In this document: positions 46,567-58,579 of the stretch, in pieces
Layout: each line of letters opens with the position of its first letter
Position numbering within the stretch: position 1 is the stretch's first letter
Assembly: GCA_030278955.1 (NCBI GenBank)
Contig: JAOANR010000014.1
Span: forward strand, 39,135,453 to 39,199,452
Reading direction: 5' to 3'
Source of the DNA: Hygrophila difformis
Lineage: Eukaryota; Streptophyta; Magnoliopsida; Lamiales; Acanthaceae
Length of the DNA stretch: 64,000 nucleotides
The notes under the pieces: generated by a model
Database searches by the model: none
Told to the model about the DNA's origin: nothing
Seen by the model: only the letters and a program-made list of their open reading frames with translations
Made by a program: the position numbers and the translations under genes

Positions 46567-49382
46567 CTAGTAAGGTTGTAGATGTAGCAACTCCTTTCGG
46601 GACCTCTTGAAAGCCGTTTCCATCATCTTCAAGTTGGCGGAATCTTCGGCGGATGGGCCTGGGGAATTCTTGATCTTCAAAACAACCGCCTCTTGAGATG
46701 CGCGCGCCTCGCTAAGAACTTGCTCCTCTCCTGTAGCTCGCTGAAGAGATGACTCCATTTCGACCATTTGTTTCTTCAACTCTTCTAATTTGGCGCCCAA
46801 CACTTTAACTTCTTCCGTCTTGGCTTGCAACTCACCATTTCTCTTGGCCAACTCCGCTTCGGCTAGTTGCAACGACTCTTGCGACTCCACCCTCATACGC
46901 AAATCCTGAAGCATCGTGGCCCCATCGAAGAAACGGTGCAATGATAACTCCAGCCGATATGTGTCCTGCTTGCAATCCCTCATGGAGCCAAGAAACTCAT
47001 CCGCTGCAGCTCGACCCCTCGCAAGCTTCTCCAAAGGCGCATCCTTAATTATGTCTCTCACTATCTCCCAATAATAGTCCATTACCTTCCAGCTTGCTTG
47101 CCTCTTCATTTCATCAGGGGTAATAATAGTTGTTGCAGGAGTAGCCTTCTCCAAGGGACGCACTGCCGGAGATGCTAAGTGTGCAATAGGATCGACCATT
47201 ACTAAAGGAAGGGCGGGTGATGGCACTACATCTGCTCGAGGGACGCGCGGGGCACGTGTCAAGGGTATAGGAACACTGGCACTGCTTCTTGCATCATCAT
47301 CACCATCATCGGGCGCCGATGTGCTGCCCAAGCCCACAACCTGAAAGGAAACAGGGAAAGCATAAGTACAAGCGAAGAAACCAAAGAAAGACAAAATCAA
47401 GGAATAGAACAAAGACATCAAAACTTTCATTTAAAAGTCCTGTTAAAGGTGCTTCTTCTTCAAAAATGCATGAAGGGATACTAAGATGGTCTAAGTTAAA
47501 AACTTCATCCCTCCCTTCATCAGAAAAAGATAAAGCGGAAATTACTTCTTTGTTTTTCAACAGAGGTTGTGCCGGCGAACGCACTGCGTTTAGGGCAAAG
47601 TTGGGCGATAGTGCTTCATCATTGCTAACACAGACGGCGGAGGTCGAATTGTTGCTAGGCGGATCATGACAGCGGGACCACCACTTGGCATAATCACGGG
47701 TTGTCGAAAGGATGGAACCCGATACACCAGGATATGTAAGAGATGCCTTCGTGAGAAACTGGGTGCTCACCAACCATAACCGGTATAACTCGCTCGGATC
47801 TCCAGAAAGGATCTCTTCCTTCAATGGCCCCGGGATGTGCTGACAAAACCCGAATCTCCGGTTAAAACGATGTGGACTGTATGCCTCAACAATGCAAGAA
47901 GACCCGCATCTAAACGTCAAGTAAGCCGAACGTAGACAAATGAGAAGATCTCTTCTAGAGGAATTGATAAGGAACTCATTGTCATGAAAGGTGAAAGGAG
48001 CCGTCACAGTGGTGAATCGAAAGCACAGTAAAGAAGAAGGTGAGATGTTGGTAAACAATCTCTGCGCGGCAGTATAACTGATACGTCTAAAGGCATCTAC
48101 ACCCGAAAACCCCACCATGGGCGGGTTCCCCGCAACCTCCAGCCAATCATGGGTCGGAAAGTGTCCCGCGAGCCACGGATAAACAAAGTGAAGAGGAAAA
48201 ACCGCATTGCACTGCTTCAAGTCAGTGGACGTGCATATCATCCTCAAGCCTCGGTATATGCTCGCCAACACGGGGATAGCCAAGGAAAACTGTGTGCCAC
48301 GCGCCATGCGACTGGCAACTCGAAAGACAGATGGTCGAACCATGCCTACACGGCCATGGGGAAGCGCAAATCCACAAATCCAAGCAGAAATGAATGCTGC
48401 TAGATAGAGCTCATCACGGTAAGCAACTTCCACGCCTAGAAAATCCATATTGCCACTAACAGGCTCTTGCAGTTGCGTTCTGATTATAGTCCCACTTGGG
48501 ATGGACGGCTCCTTAGGTGCCCTCGCCCTCTTCTTTTGAGGCTGAAGTGTCGGGCTAGAATATTTCCTGCCTTTCCCGAACCAAAACTCCACCCACGCCG
48601 CAATGGAGACCGCCTTATCCTTCTTGCAGATCGAGTGGTATGCCAAAAACAGATATCTGCCAGCAAAGGAAAATTAGTCAAAAAAGGAAGAGGGAAACAA
48701 AATAAAAACAAAGAAGAGAGACCGAAATGATAATTGGACCGTACTTGCAGCTAGCTAGGGTTTGGTCGTTCCCATAGCTCAGAGTCTTGTCACTCGGTAC
48801 AGCTTCGTCATAAAACTCACCCTGTAGGGGAAGCCTAACCAGCTCATGGATATCCCACAACGAAGGTGAAAGCTCACCAATGGGAGTACATAAGGTGTTC
48901 GTGCTTGGACGCCACCGTTCAAGAAATGCGCGAAGTACTCCTTTGCTGCAGTAATACATGAAGAGCGAAGCCTGTACACCATCATAGATCAGTGCACGCC
49001 TCAAATGCTGCTTGTGGTGCCAAAGCACATGCTCAGTCCACTCCCAATAGCCTGGGTAGAAACAAAACATGCCGAACATAGAGTCTGGGAAATTGGCATC
49101 AGCGCTGAGATCCGGGACCGCGTTCGGGTGAAATGGCTCGAGCTCACAGCTACCCAATCTGTGAAGAGTAGATCGAAGTGAGAGGGAAGTCTCCTCGCCT
49201 TCTGATCCATCCGCTCGCACAATTTTCCATACAGACCTGCGAGTCCAATGCTCCGGGTGCTCAACATTAACCCTTGAACGAGGTGGTGTCACTGGAGTGT
49301 CGATAAGGATACGAGTCTGGGCATCCTTATCACGACCAACTATAAGATGATTCCCGTCACTCCGGATAAATTGTTTAGCCAT
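46567..49382 (-). CDS. Antisense plant mobile domain (PMD) gene inside element B, three exons, 883 aa predicted
   Basis: Exon 1 is 49382-48745 from ATG (MAKQFIRSDGNHLIVG). Exon 2 is 48656-47417 and exon 3 is 47340-46567. Intron 1 (48744-48657) has a GTACGG donor and a TTGCTGGCAG acceptor and joins the frame exactly. Intron 2 has the acceptor TTTCCTTTCAG; its donor (GAT/GTCTTT at 47416) is weaker and was chosen because it keeps the frame. The total of 2652 nt has no internal stop. The PMD core spans exons 1 and 2: FCFYPGYWEWTEHVLWH, SLWDIHELVRLPLQGEF, YLAAFISAWICGFALPHG and SLAIPVLASIYRGLRMI. Exon 3 is a Pro/Ala linker followed by a coiled coil rich in Glu, Lys and Leu. PMD proteins include the Arabidopsis MAIN/MAIL nuclear proteins and many transposon-borne forms; the family name is from memory. 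It lies antisense behind pol, where some Tat elements carry extra antisense frames. Confidence 0.85.
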
Positions 49383-49794
49383 GACGCCACTGCAAAACAA
49401 AAAAAAAATCAAGAAAATTGTTTAGTTTCCAAAAAATGGGGATTATTTCCAAGAGAAAAATTCATTTGCAAAAAAAAAAAGGGAGCAATGTAATTTTTGG
49501 AATGACAGGCAAAAATATTGCAAGATGAACGCAATTAAAAAAAATGCATGCCAAGTTTGAAAATTAATTTTAAGTTCAAATATTTGGACTTGGAATTAAA
49601 TTTCCAGAAATTGAAGATTTGGGGCACTACAAAAAGTGAATATTTACATGTAGACAAAAATACATGTTAAATATTTTAAGTTTAAGTTCATTATTAAATT
49701 TTGGACTTAAGATTAAATATTTCACGACCTATCCTCAAATACCAAATATGTTGGGGTAAAATTCGGGTCTTCTGAAAAGTCTATGGGGGTTAAT
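49383..49794. other. Upstream region of the PMD gene, part 1
   Basis: AT-rich, with A runs and partly self-complementary words (AATTTTAAGTTCAAATATTTGG and related sequences). No gene. It would be 5' untranslated or promoter sequence for the PMD gene. The solo LTR D now separates it from its original upstream part. Confidence 0.6.
49790..49794 (+). repeat. Target-site duplication TTAAT, left copy of solo LTR D
   Basis: TTAAT directly precedes TGTAATACCC and matches 52291-52295. Confidence 0.92.
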
Positions 49795-52290
49795 TGTAAT
49801 ACCCGTAAATTTTAGAATATAAAAAAAAGAGGAATTAATCCAATAGGAGAGAAGGTTTTGTTTCCGAGAACCCGTAGGCGCGGAAATGCACGGAAGCCAA
49901 AGGACGACGAATTAGAACCCGACGGACCAAAACCGACGGTCTTAAGATTCCAAGCGTGAAATCGAATTGAGACGGAATAAATTTATGATGAGAAGCATAA
50001 TCCGAAAATGACCCGGAAAATCGAGCGCGAAAACGTGGAAGGATAGAAGTCCGAAAGAGAGGAGAAAAAGACCCGACGGATCGGATCGCACGGACCCGCC
50101 CGGACCGCAGTCCAGGCGGGGACCGCGCGCTGGCCGGGCGGGGTTTGGCCAAAAGGCGCGCCAACCCCGCGTGGTCCCACAGAATTTGGCAAGTTGCGCG
50201 TTTTCGGCGATTTCTTACCATAATTCGACCCCCCGACTTTGGAAAGCGGATTTTGGACGGGGGAAGGTAAATTAGGTCGAAGGAGGGGTGATTCCCACTC
50301 CATTTGTCAGCCTCCATTCACCCTAGAGCTCTCCCAAACTCTCTCCAAAGCCAACACACCTTCCGGCGACTTCCCGACGACTTTCCGATCACTTCCCGGC
50401 GACGAAAACCGACGGAGGAGGCGTGGAATACAAGATCCTCAGTGTTCTAAACTGTGGTAAGTCGTCCATAGGTTTCCATTTAAGTTTTTGAACCCGAAAA
50501 CTCGATCTAACATTGGATTTCTTCTTCCGATTTGAAATCGTGGCCAAAGTCGGAAGCTTGACGTTGAGGAGATCCGTTCGTAGCAAATTTGGACGAGCCC
50601 AGCGACACTAGGACGACCAAAACACCCTATCACAGTAAGTTGAGCCTTCCATATCAATACGGGTGGTTTAGGGGCGTCCGGTATAGTTGTAATGCGACGA
50701 AACGTAAAAACCGAAATTAAAAACCCCAATACGCGCAGTTTTTGAAATCTGTCTAAAACTCATATTTCAAGGATTCAATCCGGGAAACTCAAAACTAGAC
50801 TTTTAATCCTAACACATAAATCTAGGTTGTGTAAAAATTTCAGACATTTTCGTTATCGTTTGCTATTTTAAATCGCTTCGAAAAGAAACTGTTTTGACAA
50901 AACGTGTTTGAAATCTGCCTATGAACATGTCCGAACTTAGTGAGTCTGTTTCTATATTTTGTAGTCCGACTTGATCTTTGCAATCTAAATAAAAGTTGTA
51001 GATAATGTCTAGTATATGTGGCTAAAATTTCAGAATTTTTGGAGTCCATTTGATATGTCAAAAAGCCAATTTTCCGAACTGTGACAAATCTGCTTTGGGA
51101 CAGTAAACTGTTCCCGCATTAAACTCGATTTTTGACATGTTTCCTCAACTTATTTCGAGAAAGTTAAAACACAAAAGTTGTCCGTTAGGGTGTTTTGTAT
51201 AGACTGTGAAAATTTCAGATTTTTCGGACTTAAACCGAATTTTTAAATTGAAAAGGCGTAAACTGTGACGCCAAGTTACTTTTAAATCGAAGGATTTTAA
51301 AATTTCGAAACGAACGATCAAAGATTTGGAATACGATACATCTATACTTTTGAAAAACCCCGATACATTAAATCTAAACGATACATGAGATACTTAGGTG
51401 GAGGGTGAGTGCTCTTCAGGGTGCCCCTCTAGCCTTTCTCTTCGGGCCTATAATGGACGAGAGAATTTGATGAGATATTACGCCAATCGGCGGGAGATAC
51501 ATGGCCTACTCTCTTGGGTTGTCCGTATGGATTTCCCGAGGCTCCGGAGTGGTACTGGGTATGGCAGATACGGCTGCGGCCGCCGGATCACCGGCTAAAC
51601 GAGATACTTACGAAACGGCTGCGGCCGCCGGATCACCGGCTATACAAAACACTGAGAAATGGTTACGTAACGGGGAAATAAAAGATTTAATATTTTTAAA
51701 GATTTATTTAATTATGCATGTCTTTAAATTTTGCATTTAAATTATGTCTTTAAATTTCATATCATGACTAAATTGTTATTGTGGATTAAATGCATGTTCA
51801 AGTACACAATTAAATATTATTTCCTTTAATTTTTGTGAATGCATGTTAGGATTGAAATTTTAATTATCTAATTAAACCCCTTTATTGTTATGTTAGGATC
51901 GACTTACTCAGTATTTTATATACTGATAAAATTGTTGTTTTCTCTTCTCTTTTCAGAGTATGAAGATAATGCATGAGCATATGCATTGGGGGATGGAAAA
52001 ACTTTAACATTGTTTTATTGCTTTCATGATATTTGCATAACGGGCATGTAAATCCCGAGTTTTGGCCATGTCGGCCCACTTTACATTTTTCCGCTGCGAT
52101 ATATTATTACTACTACTATATGTGTGGATGATACTTATTATTATTTTTAAATAGGTTCCGGACTTGTTTTTAAACTTTTTTGCAATACCTATAGCCTTGC
52201 ATCTCTTTGGCAAGCCCGGAGAATCCGTGTCTTGCTAGAGGGATGTGGCGGTGACATCCCGGCCTGGGTTATCAAATCCGGGGTGTTACA
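49795..52290 (+). mobile_element. Solo LTR D of a gypsy element (2496 bp)
   Basis: It runs from TGTAATACCCG to GGGGTGTTACA and is flanked by TTAAT on both sides. There is no primer site, polypurine tract or coding core. The terminal sequences and length resemble the LTRs of element A (TGTAACATCCC...GCGTTACA) but the bodies differ, so it comes from another chromovirus-like family. Such solo LTRs arise by recombination between the two LTRs of a full element. The orientation follows the plus strand by comparison with element A. A duplicated CGGCTGCGGCCGCCGGATCA lies at 51570 and 51616. Confidence 0.92.
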
Positions 52291-52295
52291 TTAAT
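52291..52295 (+). repeat. Target-site duplication TTAAT, right copy of solo LTR D
   Basis: It matches 49790-49794. Confidence 0.92.
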
Positions 52296-52439
52296 GTTAT
52301 GTTTCTAAACATTAAGGGCCTGAATCCTAAAGTTTAGAACAAGTGGGGGCAAAGTTCAATTGTCCAAGTGTTGAGGGCGAGAATCCTAGGGTTGAAAAGT
52401 TTTGGGCAAGATTGCAAAATAACAAAACTCAATCCCTTT

Positions 52440-53180
52440 CTTCCTCAAGGCAAACGGAACGGCAGCCCATTCCCACGTTTTTTCCAATCTGAAGACAAAG
52501 ACAAAAAAAAATAAATGCAGCTCTCCATGTTTTTCTCCAAGCGGCGGCAGCAGCGGTGTGGACGGGGTGAGCGGCGGCGACGGGTCTCGAGCAACGGCGT
52601 TCCCCTTCTCTCTCTCCGGCCGCTCGAGCAAGTTGCAGGCACGACGATGGGCGGCGGCGGCGCTCCCCCTCTCCGTTTTTCCCTCGCGAGCTGGGCACGG
52701 CGGCGGTCCAAGCAGCGGCGGCAGCGGCGGGCGCGAAGCTCCGGCCGTGCCCCTCCGTCGATCCTCTGCCTCCGGCCATGGATCTCTGTCTCCCTCCGAC
52801 GACGACGAACAAGGCGGCAACTTCCCTTCCTCCGGCAATGATGCAACGGCGGGCAGCAGCGACAGCCCCCTCTGTTGGCGCGAGCAGCGGCCGCGGCTTG
52901 GGCCAAGCGATGAGCAGGGCGATCATCCCCGGCGTTCCGGGCAGAGCAGCAGATCGGCCTTCCTTTCGCGCACGAAATCCGACTCAAACAGTAGCGACCC
53001 ATCTCCCTCCGGCGAACGGCAGCAGCTCCCTCGCGAGCTAGGCGCGGCGACGGCAGACCGGACGCGACAACCTGCACGCGGGCGGCTTCAACAGCAGCGG
53101 CACGTGCGTCTCTTCCTCCGGCAGTGCGAACAGCGGCGGGCCTTATGAACAAACAACGGATGAGGCGATCGGCAGCGCCG
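52440..53180. other. GC-rich island of CGG/CAG-type simple repeats
   Basis: The base composition changes sharply from AT-rich to GC-rich. CGGCGGC, CAGCAGCGGC and CTCCGGC words recur on both strands, and a CCCTCGCGAGCTGGGC-like word appears twice (52681 and 53029). Long open frames occur in several frames at once, which is a sign of composition, not of coding. It lies upstream of the PMD gene (with D removed, about 560 bp before its ATG) and could be its promoter or 5' untranslated region. Confidence 0.6.
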
Positions 53181-53207
53181 TCGCCAACCCCGCCATTGTC
53201 AAAGGCT

Positions 53208-53578
53208 TGTTGATGGCGGGTAGGTTAAGGATTGAGGCCAACGGCAGCGCCGTGTGACCAAACATCCCGTCTACCATGACGACTTGATGGCGGGTAGGTT
53301 AAGGATAGAGGCCAACGGCAGCGCCGTGTGACCAATCTCCCCTCTACCATGACGACTTGATGGCGGGTAGGTTAAGGATAGAGGCCAACGGCAGCGCCGT
53401 GTGACCAATCTCCCGTCTACCATGACGACTTGATGGCGGGTAGGTTAAGGATGGAGGTCAACGGCAGCGCCGTGTGACCAAACATTCCGTCTACCATGAC
53501 GACTTGATGGCGGGTAGGTTAAGGATGGAGGCCAACGGCAGTGCCGTGTGACCAAACCTCCCGTCTACCATGACGACG
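53208..53578 (+). repeat. 73-74 bp minisatellite, five units
   Basis: Unit starts GATGGCGGGTAGGTTAAGGA occur at 53212, 53286, 53359, 53432 and 53506. Each unit continues with CCAACGGCAGCGCCGTGTGA and ends CTACCATGACGA. The units differ by a few bases each. Confidence 0.95.
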
Positions 53579-54365
53579 AATCGGAGCAAGTAGAATCAGG
53601 TACATGGCTTATCTCGATTTGATGATGATTTTGAAGTAGAAAGCTGGGGTGAATATGATGGATCGGGAGTCTGGTTTCCGGGTCTTGTTGATGGTATTTT
53701 CATTCTCTGCTAAGTTTGATCGAAAAAACAAAATGCAAAGAAACAAAGAAAAACAAGAAAGAAAGAAACAGAAAAAAAAAAGAAGCAAGAAACGGAAAGA
53801 GAAAGAAAGAATGCAATAGACAGAGACGAAACAAGAAGAAAAAAAGATAGAATATCAAGGGCATAAATTGATAATTTTTTTGCTTACCTGCTCTAAAAGT
53901 TTGTGTCTTGATTTCCTGATCCGTCCCCTTGCTACGCCAAGTTTTGCTTAATCATAAAAAGAAATGGAAGGGTTTAATTAATTGAGGCATGATCAGTTTG
54001 CTCATAAACGTTTTTTTTTATATCAATCGTGTATAGAGAAAACTTGTTGTCTCTTGCCCACAAACCAGTCTACTGTTGGTTCCAGATTGTATTTGTCTAC
54101 AGCTTCGGCGTAAAAAAAAAAAAAAAAAATTGAACTCACTAATGAACACAAAAAAGTGGAAATCATGCACGAAACAGATTTGACAATGCCACAAATAAGA
54201 GATGTGGGTCTAATTTATAGAAGCCAAAGTGCGTTCCAGCAGATTTGGGAAGTTTTAATCAAGATGCATTCCTTGTTAGATTTGACTTGAAACGGATTTG
54301 AAGATTTGAATAAACAATCTTTGACAAATTAATTTTGAATCAAATTTTAAGTCCAATGAGAAGCT
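53579..54365. other. Non-coding sequence between the minisatellite and copia-2
   Basis: No gene seen. A purine-rich stretch (53728-53860, mostly GAAA-type words) and a run of A at 54112-54129 stand out. It is probably still the interior of element B, since no second B LTR has been met. Confidence 0.55.
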
Positions 54366-54370
54366 TGTTG
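54366..54370 (+). repeat. Presumed target-site duplication TGTTG, left copy of copia-2
   Basis: These are the five bases next to the LTR end. The partner lies beyond the window, so this is not verified. Confidence 0.4.
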
Positions 54371-55286
54371 TGTTAGGTCCGTTTGCGTGGATAACCAATT
54401 AAGTAGTCCTGAAAACTAGTTCAAGCACCTTTCGTGGACACGTTAAACAGTTTATGAAATAAAGCAGCGGAAAGTAAATAAACTGTGAAAATAAAGAACT
54501 CAAGGTTTGTTGACCCAGTTCGGCACAAGCCTACATCTGGGGGATACCAATCCAGGAGATTCACTAATTGTTTTGATTTGATCCTCGATCTCAACAATAG
54601 TGAATTGTTTCGCCCAACTCCAATCACCAAGCGGACTGAATTGTCAAACCAAGACACTCCCCCTGTCTTGGTGAAGATCTCCCCGACCTTGCTTCAATCC
54701 CTTGAAGGCTCCTCCTTCAAGTTTGCCCTTGGTCGAAACCTGTTGGCGACTCTCCTTGATCTTTTCAATTAAGCTCTTGAGTTTGACGCTTTCCTCGAAA
54801 CCCTTGATTGAATATGTCAACTTCAATCAAGCTCTTAGTAACACTGTCGATCAATCCACCCGAGGAAGTGTTGATCGAATTTCTTCCTTCGAAATGATAA
54901 CTCGCGAACACGGAAGGAGTATGATTCTCTTCTTCACAATTTCCTCTCAATTACTCAAATGTGTAAGTCAATAGGTCAGCGTGCCAATCCACTTCTTGGC
55001 CGCCTTATTTAAAGAGAATCACCTTGACTCTATTCTAAGGTAGGAGATCTTCTTTCCATAAATGCGCGGATCCTTAGAATAGAGTTGCCCGTATTAAAAG
55101 ATTGTAGTTTCCATACTTCCTGTGCAAGATCCGGGCATAAGATCAGCTAGCCGTTGTGGAATATTTCTGAGTATATTCGCCAGCTCTTCTTCCTTTGCAT
55201 AGTTTGTCTGCTGTTGACGAGGTTGGTTCAACAAAGTAGTTCAGACATCGATTGTGAACACATTTGCTCAAAACTGGTTCCCAACA
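54371..55286 (-). repeat. Copia-2 3' LTR (916 bp)
   Basis: On the minus strand it starts TGTTGGGAACC at 55286 and ends GGACCTAACA at 54371. It is clearly diverged from the copia-1 LTRs but alignable along its length. In the first 385 bp shared with the partial 5' LTR I see two differences. Confidence 0.93.
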
Positions 55287-55300
55287 ATCTCCCCCTTTTT
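55287..55300 (-). other. Copia-2 polypurine tract
   Basis: On the minus strand AAAAAGGGGGAGAT lies directly before the 3' LTR, as in copia-1. Confidence 0.92.
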
Positions 55301-55744
55301 GGCAGAATGTGGGCCAGTATAAGAGTTGATCCAACCGATGTCCAAACAATTGACACATGAACAAAGATGTAGAAATACTTCCCATTGAGACCCAACCACC
55401 AATTACAATGATTCCCGGACATAAGACAAACTATACTAATGCTCCGTACAAGATAACCTATCACAAATTCTAGGAGCATTCACATCAAAAGCAAGCACAT
55501 GGCAATAGTCATAAGATAAAACACGTAAGATCATAATTCAATTATTACAGGCCATTGTGCAGATGTTCAGCAAAAACAGTAGTTCACAAAAGTAGTTCAA
55601 ACAGAAAAATGTTACCCTTCTTCAGTAGAGACTTGCTTCCACCAGGCTTCCCTCCGTCAATTGTAGTGCATACCAGAGGAACCGATCGAAGGCTACATCA
55701 ACTTAACTCCCCCTCTGGCGCACATCTTGCCCAAAAAGGGCATG
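55301..55744 (-). other. Copia-2 3' untranslated spacer
   Basis: No gene. It aligns with the spacer of copia-1 (17365-17796). Confidence 0.7.
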
Positions 55745-58123
55745 TCACTCAGACTCCTCAGAGGAGCCCTCATCAGAGTCACTGGACTCCTCAGCTGGAT
55801 TGGTATCCAAATCATGTTCATCATCAGACCAAACATCAGGAAGCTGTCTGAACAGCTTTTCAGCAGCTTGGACACGGCTGTGCACTTGAGCCTCCAGCAC
55901 TTTGAGATGAGTGATGTGGTCTGTGAGTTCATCGTGGAGCATGGAGAAGGCATCTTTAGCAGGGATCCTGCCTCCTGGTCCAGCCAAGTCTGGCTTCTTC
56001 TTTGCTAGGTTGGAGGAAAGTTTGAAGTCGGCAATGTCCTCAGGACGATCATGCTTGCTCCCAAGAATGTGAAGATGCTTCAGGTACTCGGATATGAGCC
56101 CAGGAAAGGGAAGAGTGGTGTTGTATTTCCTCTTGATTGTGCCCGCGAACGCCAGCATTTGTTCGAGCACAAGGGCTCCATAGTTGATCTCGTATTTCTG
56201 GTCTATGGCAAACAATAATTTACACATGCTTTTTGACACAACAGAATGGTTAGCAGTGGGCATGATGTTGTGTGCACATAATTTGTAAAGCAGTGAAAAC
56301 TTTTGAGTGAGGACACCAGCACTTAACCCTTTTCCTTGGAATTTCCTCCCTTCTACTCCAGTGAGAGTCTCAGCAATAGTATTCATGGGGAACTTTGCAC
56401 TTCGCGAATAAACAGATTTCAGATGAGTTCGGGGTACCTGGAGAAAGCGGTTCAGTGCTCGAGCTTTGAGTTCAAACAGTTGGCCATGTGCATAACTGAG
56501 TTCGAACCAGGGGCTTTTGGAGTTCAGGACTTCAGAGCTCAGGTTTGCATAGAAATGCCTAACTAGCTGTCCCTTGTATTGCTTGATCTCCGTTCCCCAG
56601 AATAAAAGAGATCTGTCCTCCAGGTATTTGTGCCATCCCATTTCCTCATATCGCACAGCTGCAAATCTGATTTCAGGGTGCACCTTCATCTTTTCCAGAA
56701 CTGTTGAGAAGTATTGTTCGGACACTACATAGTAGAAGGCCGTGGATATTGCATTTTCAGCATCAATGATCTCTGGCTCATGTTCTTCAGACGAGGACAG
56801 GACAATCTTTCTCTTCTTGGATCCAGTTGCCTTGGAAGACTCTTCAGGTTCAGATCGAGTCCGCTTTTTGGGTTCAGACTCCTGCGGTGAACTCCTTGCA
56901 GGTGGAGTTGGCTCTCTGGTTTCTGGCTGGGTCACCATTTTCTCCACAGTGACTGGATCATTAGTGACTTCGACTCGTTCTTCAGATTCTTCCTCTTCGG
57001 AGCTTTCCTCATCAGATTCTTCCGCCTCGCTTTGAGTGTCTTGAGACCCCAACTCCTCGGACTGGTTGTCAGTGGGATTCTCCTCCTCAAGTGGCTCCTG
57101 GGCATCGGCTTGAGGGTGCTCAGAGTCTCCTCCGGACTCATCATCCTGGTCGTCATCCGAGTCTGATGAATTTTCATCTTTTTCGTCTTCTCCCTGCTCA
57201 ATTTCAGTTTGAACTGTTTCTTTGACAGGTACAGTCTCTTCAGGTTCTGGTCTCAACATATGCTTTCGCTTTTGACTGGCAGTCCAGGCAATTTCTTCAG
57301 TGATCAGGTTCACAGCATAGTCCCTTTCATCATCACTTATGTCGATCATTGATTCATCTCCAGAGCTTTCATCAGCATCTTCTTGAACATAGTCTGAATC
57401 GAGTTCTTTCTCATCAAGGTGTTCAGTGCCAGGTTCGGACGCCTTTGGTGAACTGGTTTGGGTCGCTGTAGTAGTGATCTACAGAGGCTCTTCAGGGGTT
57501 GATTCAACAGTGGAGACTGGTGCTGGATTGGTAGGAACACTTGGCACAGGAGCTACCTTCTTCGCAGGGGTTTTCTTCTTTGGCTTTTCAGTGGACACCT
57601 TTGGTGCATCTTTTGATGCAAGTTCAGCGGGCTTGATCGACACTCCTGTCTCGGTCACATTGCCAGCCCCCAAGTTGGGAAGGTCAGCTAAGATTGCATC
57701 GATGGGTTCTAGTGCCATGGCCAGGTCTGCTTCAACACGTTCACTGATCGAGGCATTCTTCCTTGCAACCGCCTTTTCACGAGTCTTTGAGGTGGAAACT
57801 GCTTTTCCTTTAGCTTTCTGAACCTCTGCTTCTTTTTGCTTCAATGCTTTGGCTCCGGCTACTTCTGTTCGAATGTCGAGAGGATCTTGAGCAGCGCCAG
57901 TGGTTCCCTTTTCTCCGGCAGTGGATGGTGAAGAAGAAGGGAATGGAACAGCAACCAAAGATGGTGTCTCCGAGATGGTTTGCTCCATGATGGCTTTCTG
58001 AACAGATTTGGCACGCCCTTTCGCACTGGATTCCTCAGGGGATATAGCTTTCTTGCTTCCTGCGGTTGATGAGGGAGTAGGGCCTTGAGTTTTGGAGCTC
58101 TGGCTTCCTCTTGTCTTCACCAT
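55745..58123 (-). pseudogene. Copia-2 env-like third reading frame, one stop
   Basis: From ATG 58123 (MVKTRGSQSSKTQGPTPSS) the frame runs 792 codons to the stop at 55747-55745, with a single TAG at 57481-57479 after STPEEPL. Copia-1 has Gln at that place. The conserved C-terminal domain (FYYVVSEQYFSTVLEKMK, GQLVRHFYANLSSEV, HNIMPTANHSVVSKSM, YGALVLEQMLAFAG) is complete here, so it is the better reference for the family. The middle is acidic (SDSDDDQDDESGGD). No clear membrane segment is seen, so an envelope role is not supported by the sequence. The tail is SDEGSSEESE. Confidence 0.86.
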
Positions 58124-58579
58124 GGTTGCTGAAAGACAAACTTTTGGCAAGAACAAGTGAGAGTGTATGTGTGGTTGGAAGAGAAAAGCCGAGAGAAAAT
58201 TTTGAGAGAAGAGTAAGTTTGAGGGAGATGAGAATCCAATCAAATAGGGAGGTAAGGTAGCGGTTATGAGAGAAACTTCCCTTAATTTGAATATGGAAGG
58301 TGAATCACGGTTCCCAAACATGGTCATGATCACAAATTTGAATTTTGATGGCTGTTAACCGTTCCCGCCGTCAGACGCCATGATGGGATGTCAAATCAAG
58401 GTAATTGATTCTTTCTTTGTTTGAATTTGAATGAGAACGGGTAACTTCCCTGGAAGAAGATCCTATGGAATATGCTAAATAAGATAGTTAGAGAATATAA
58501 TTTAGGTAATAAAATATAAGATTACACAGAATAAGAGAAAAAAAATTAAGAGAAACTTATTCCATAATTTTCGAGATTT
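58124..58579 (-). other. Spacer between pol and the env-like frame of copia-2
   Basis: AT-rich, no gene. A frame continuing upstream of the env-like ATG to 58333 is accidental, because copia-1 does not share it. Confidence 0.6.

Noticed and set aside
46399..46581. 60-residue plus-strand frame behind element B pol
   Set aside because: It is short, in an AT-rich repeat region, overlaps the end of the antisense PMD gene and has no recognised motif.
52429..53152. Long Arg/Ala/Pro-rich open frames on both strands (up to 235 residues)
   Set aside because: Open frames overlap in several phases of a GC-rich simple-sequence region. The predicted peptides are low complexity and match no family I know.
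54371..55286. Element B 3' LTR at this position
   Set aside because: The segment is the 3' LTR of copia-2, shown by its polypurine tract and its match to the copia-1 LTR. The B 3' LTR was not found before 64000.
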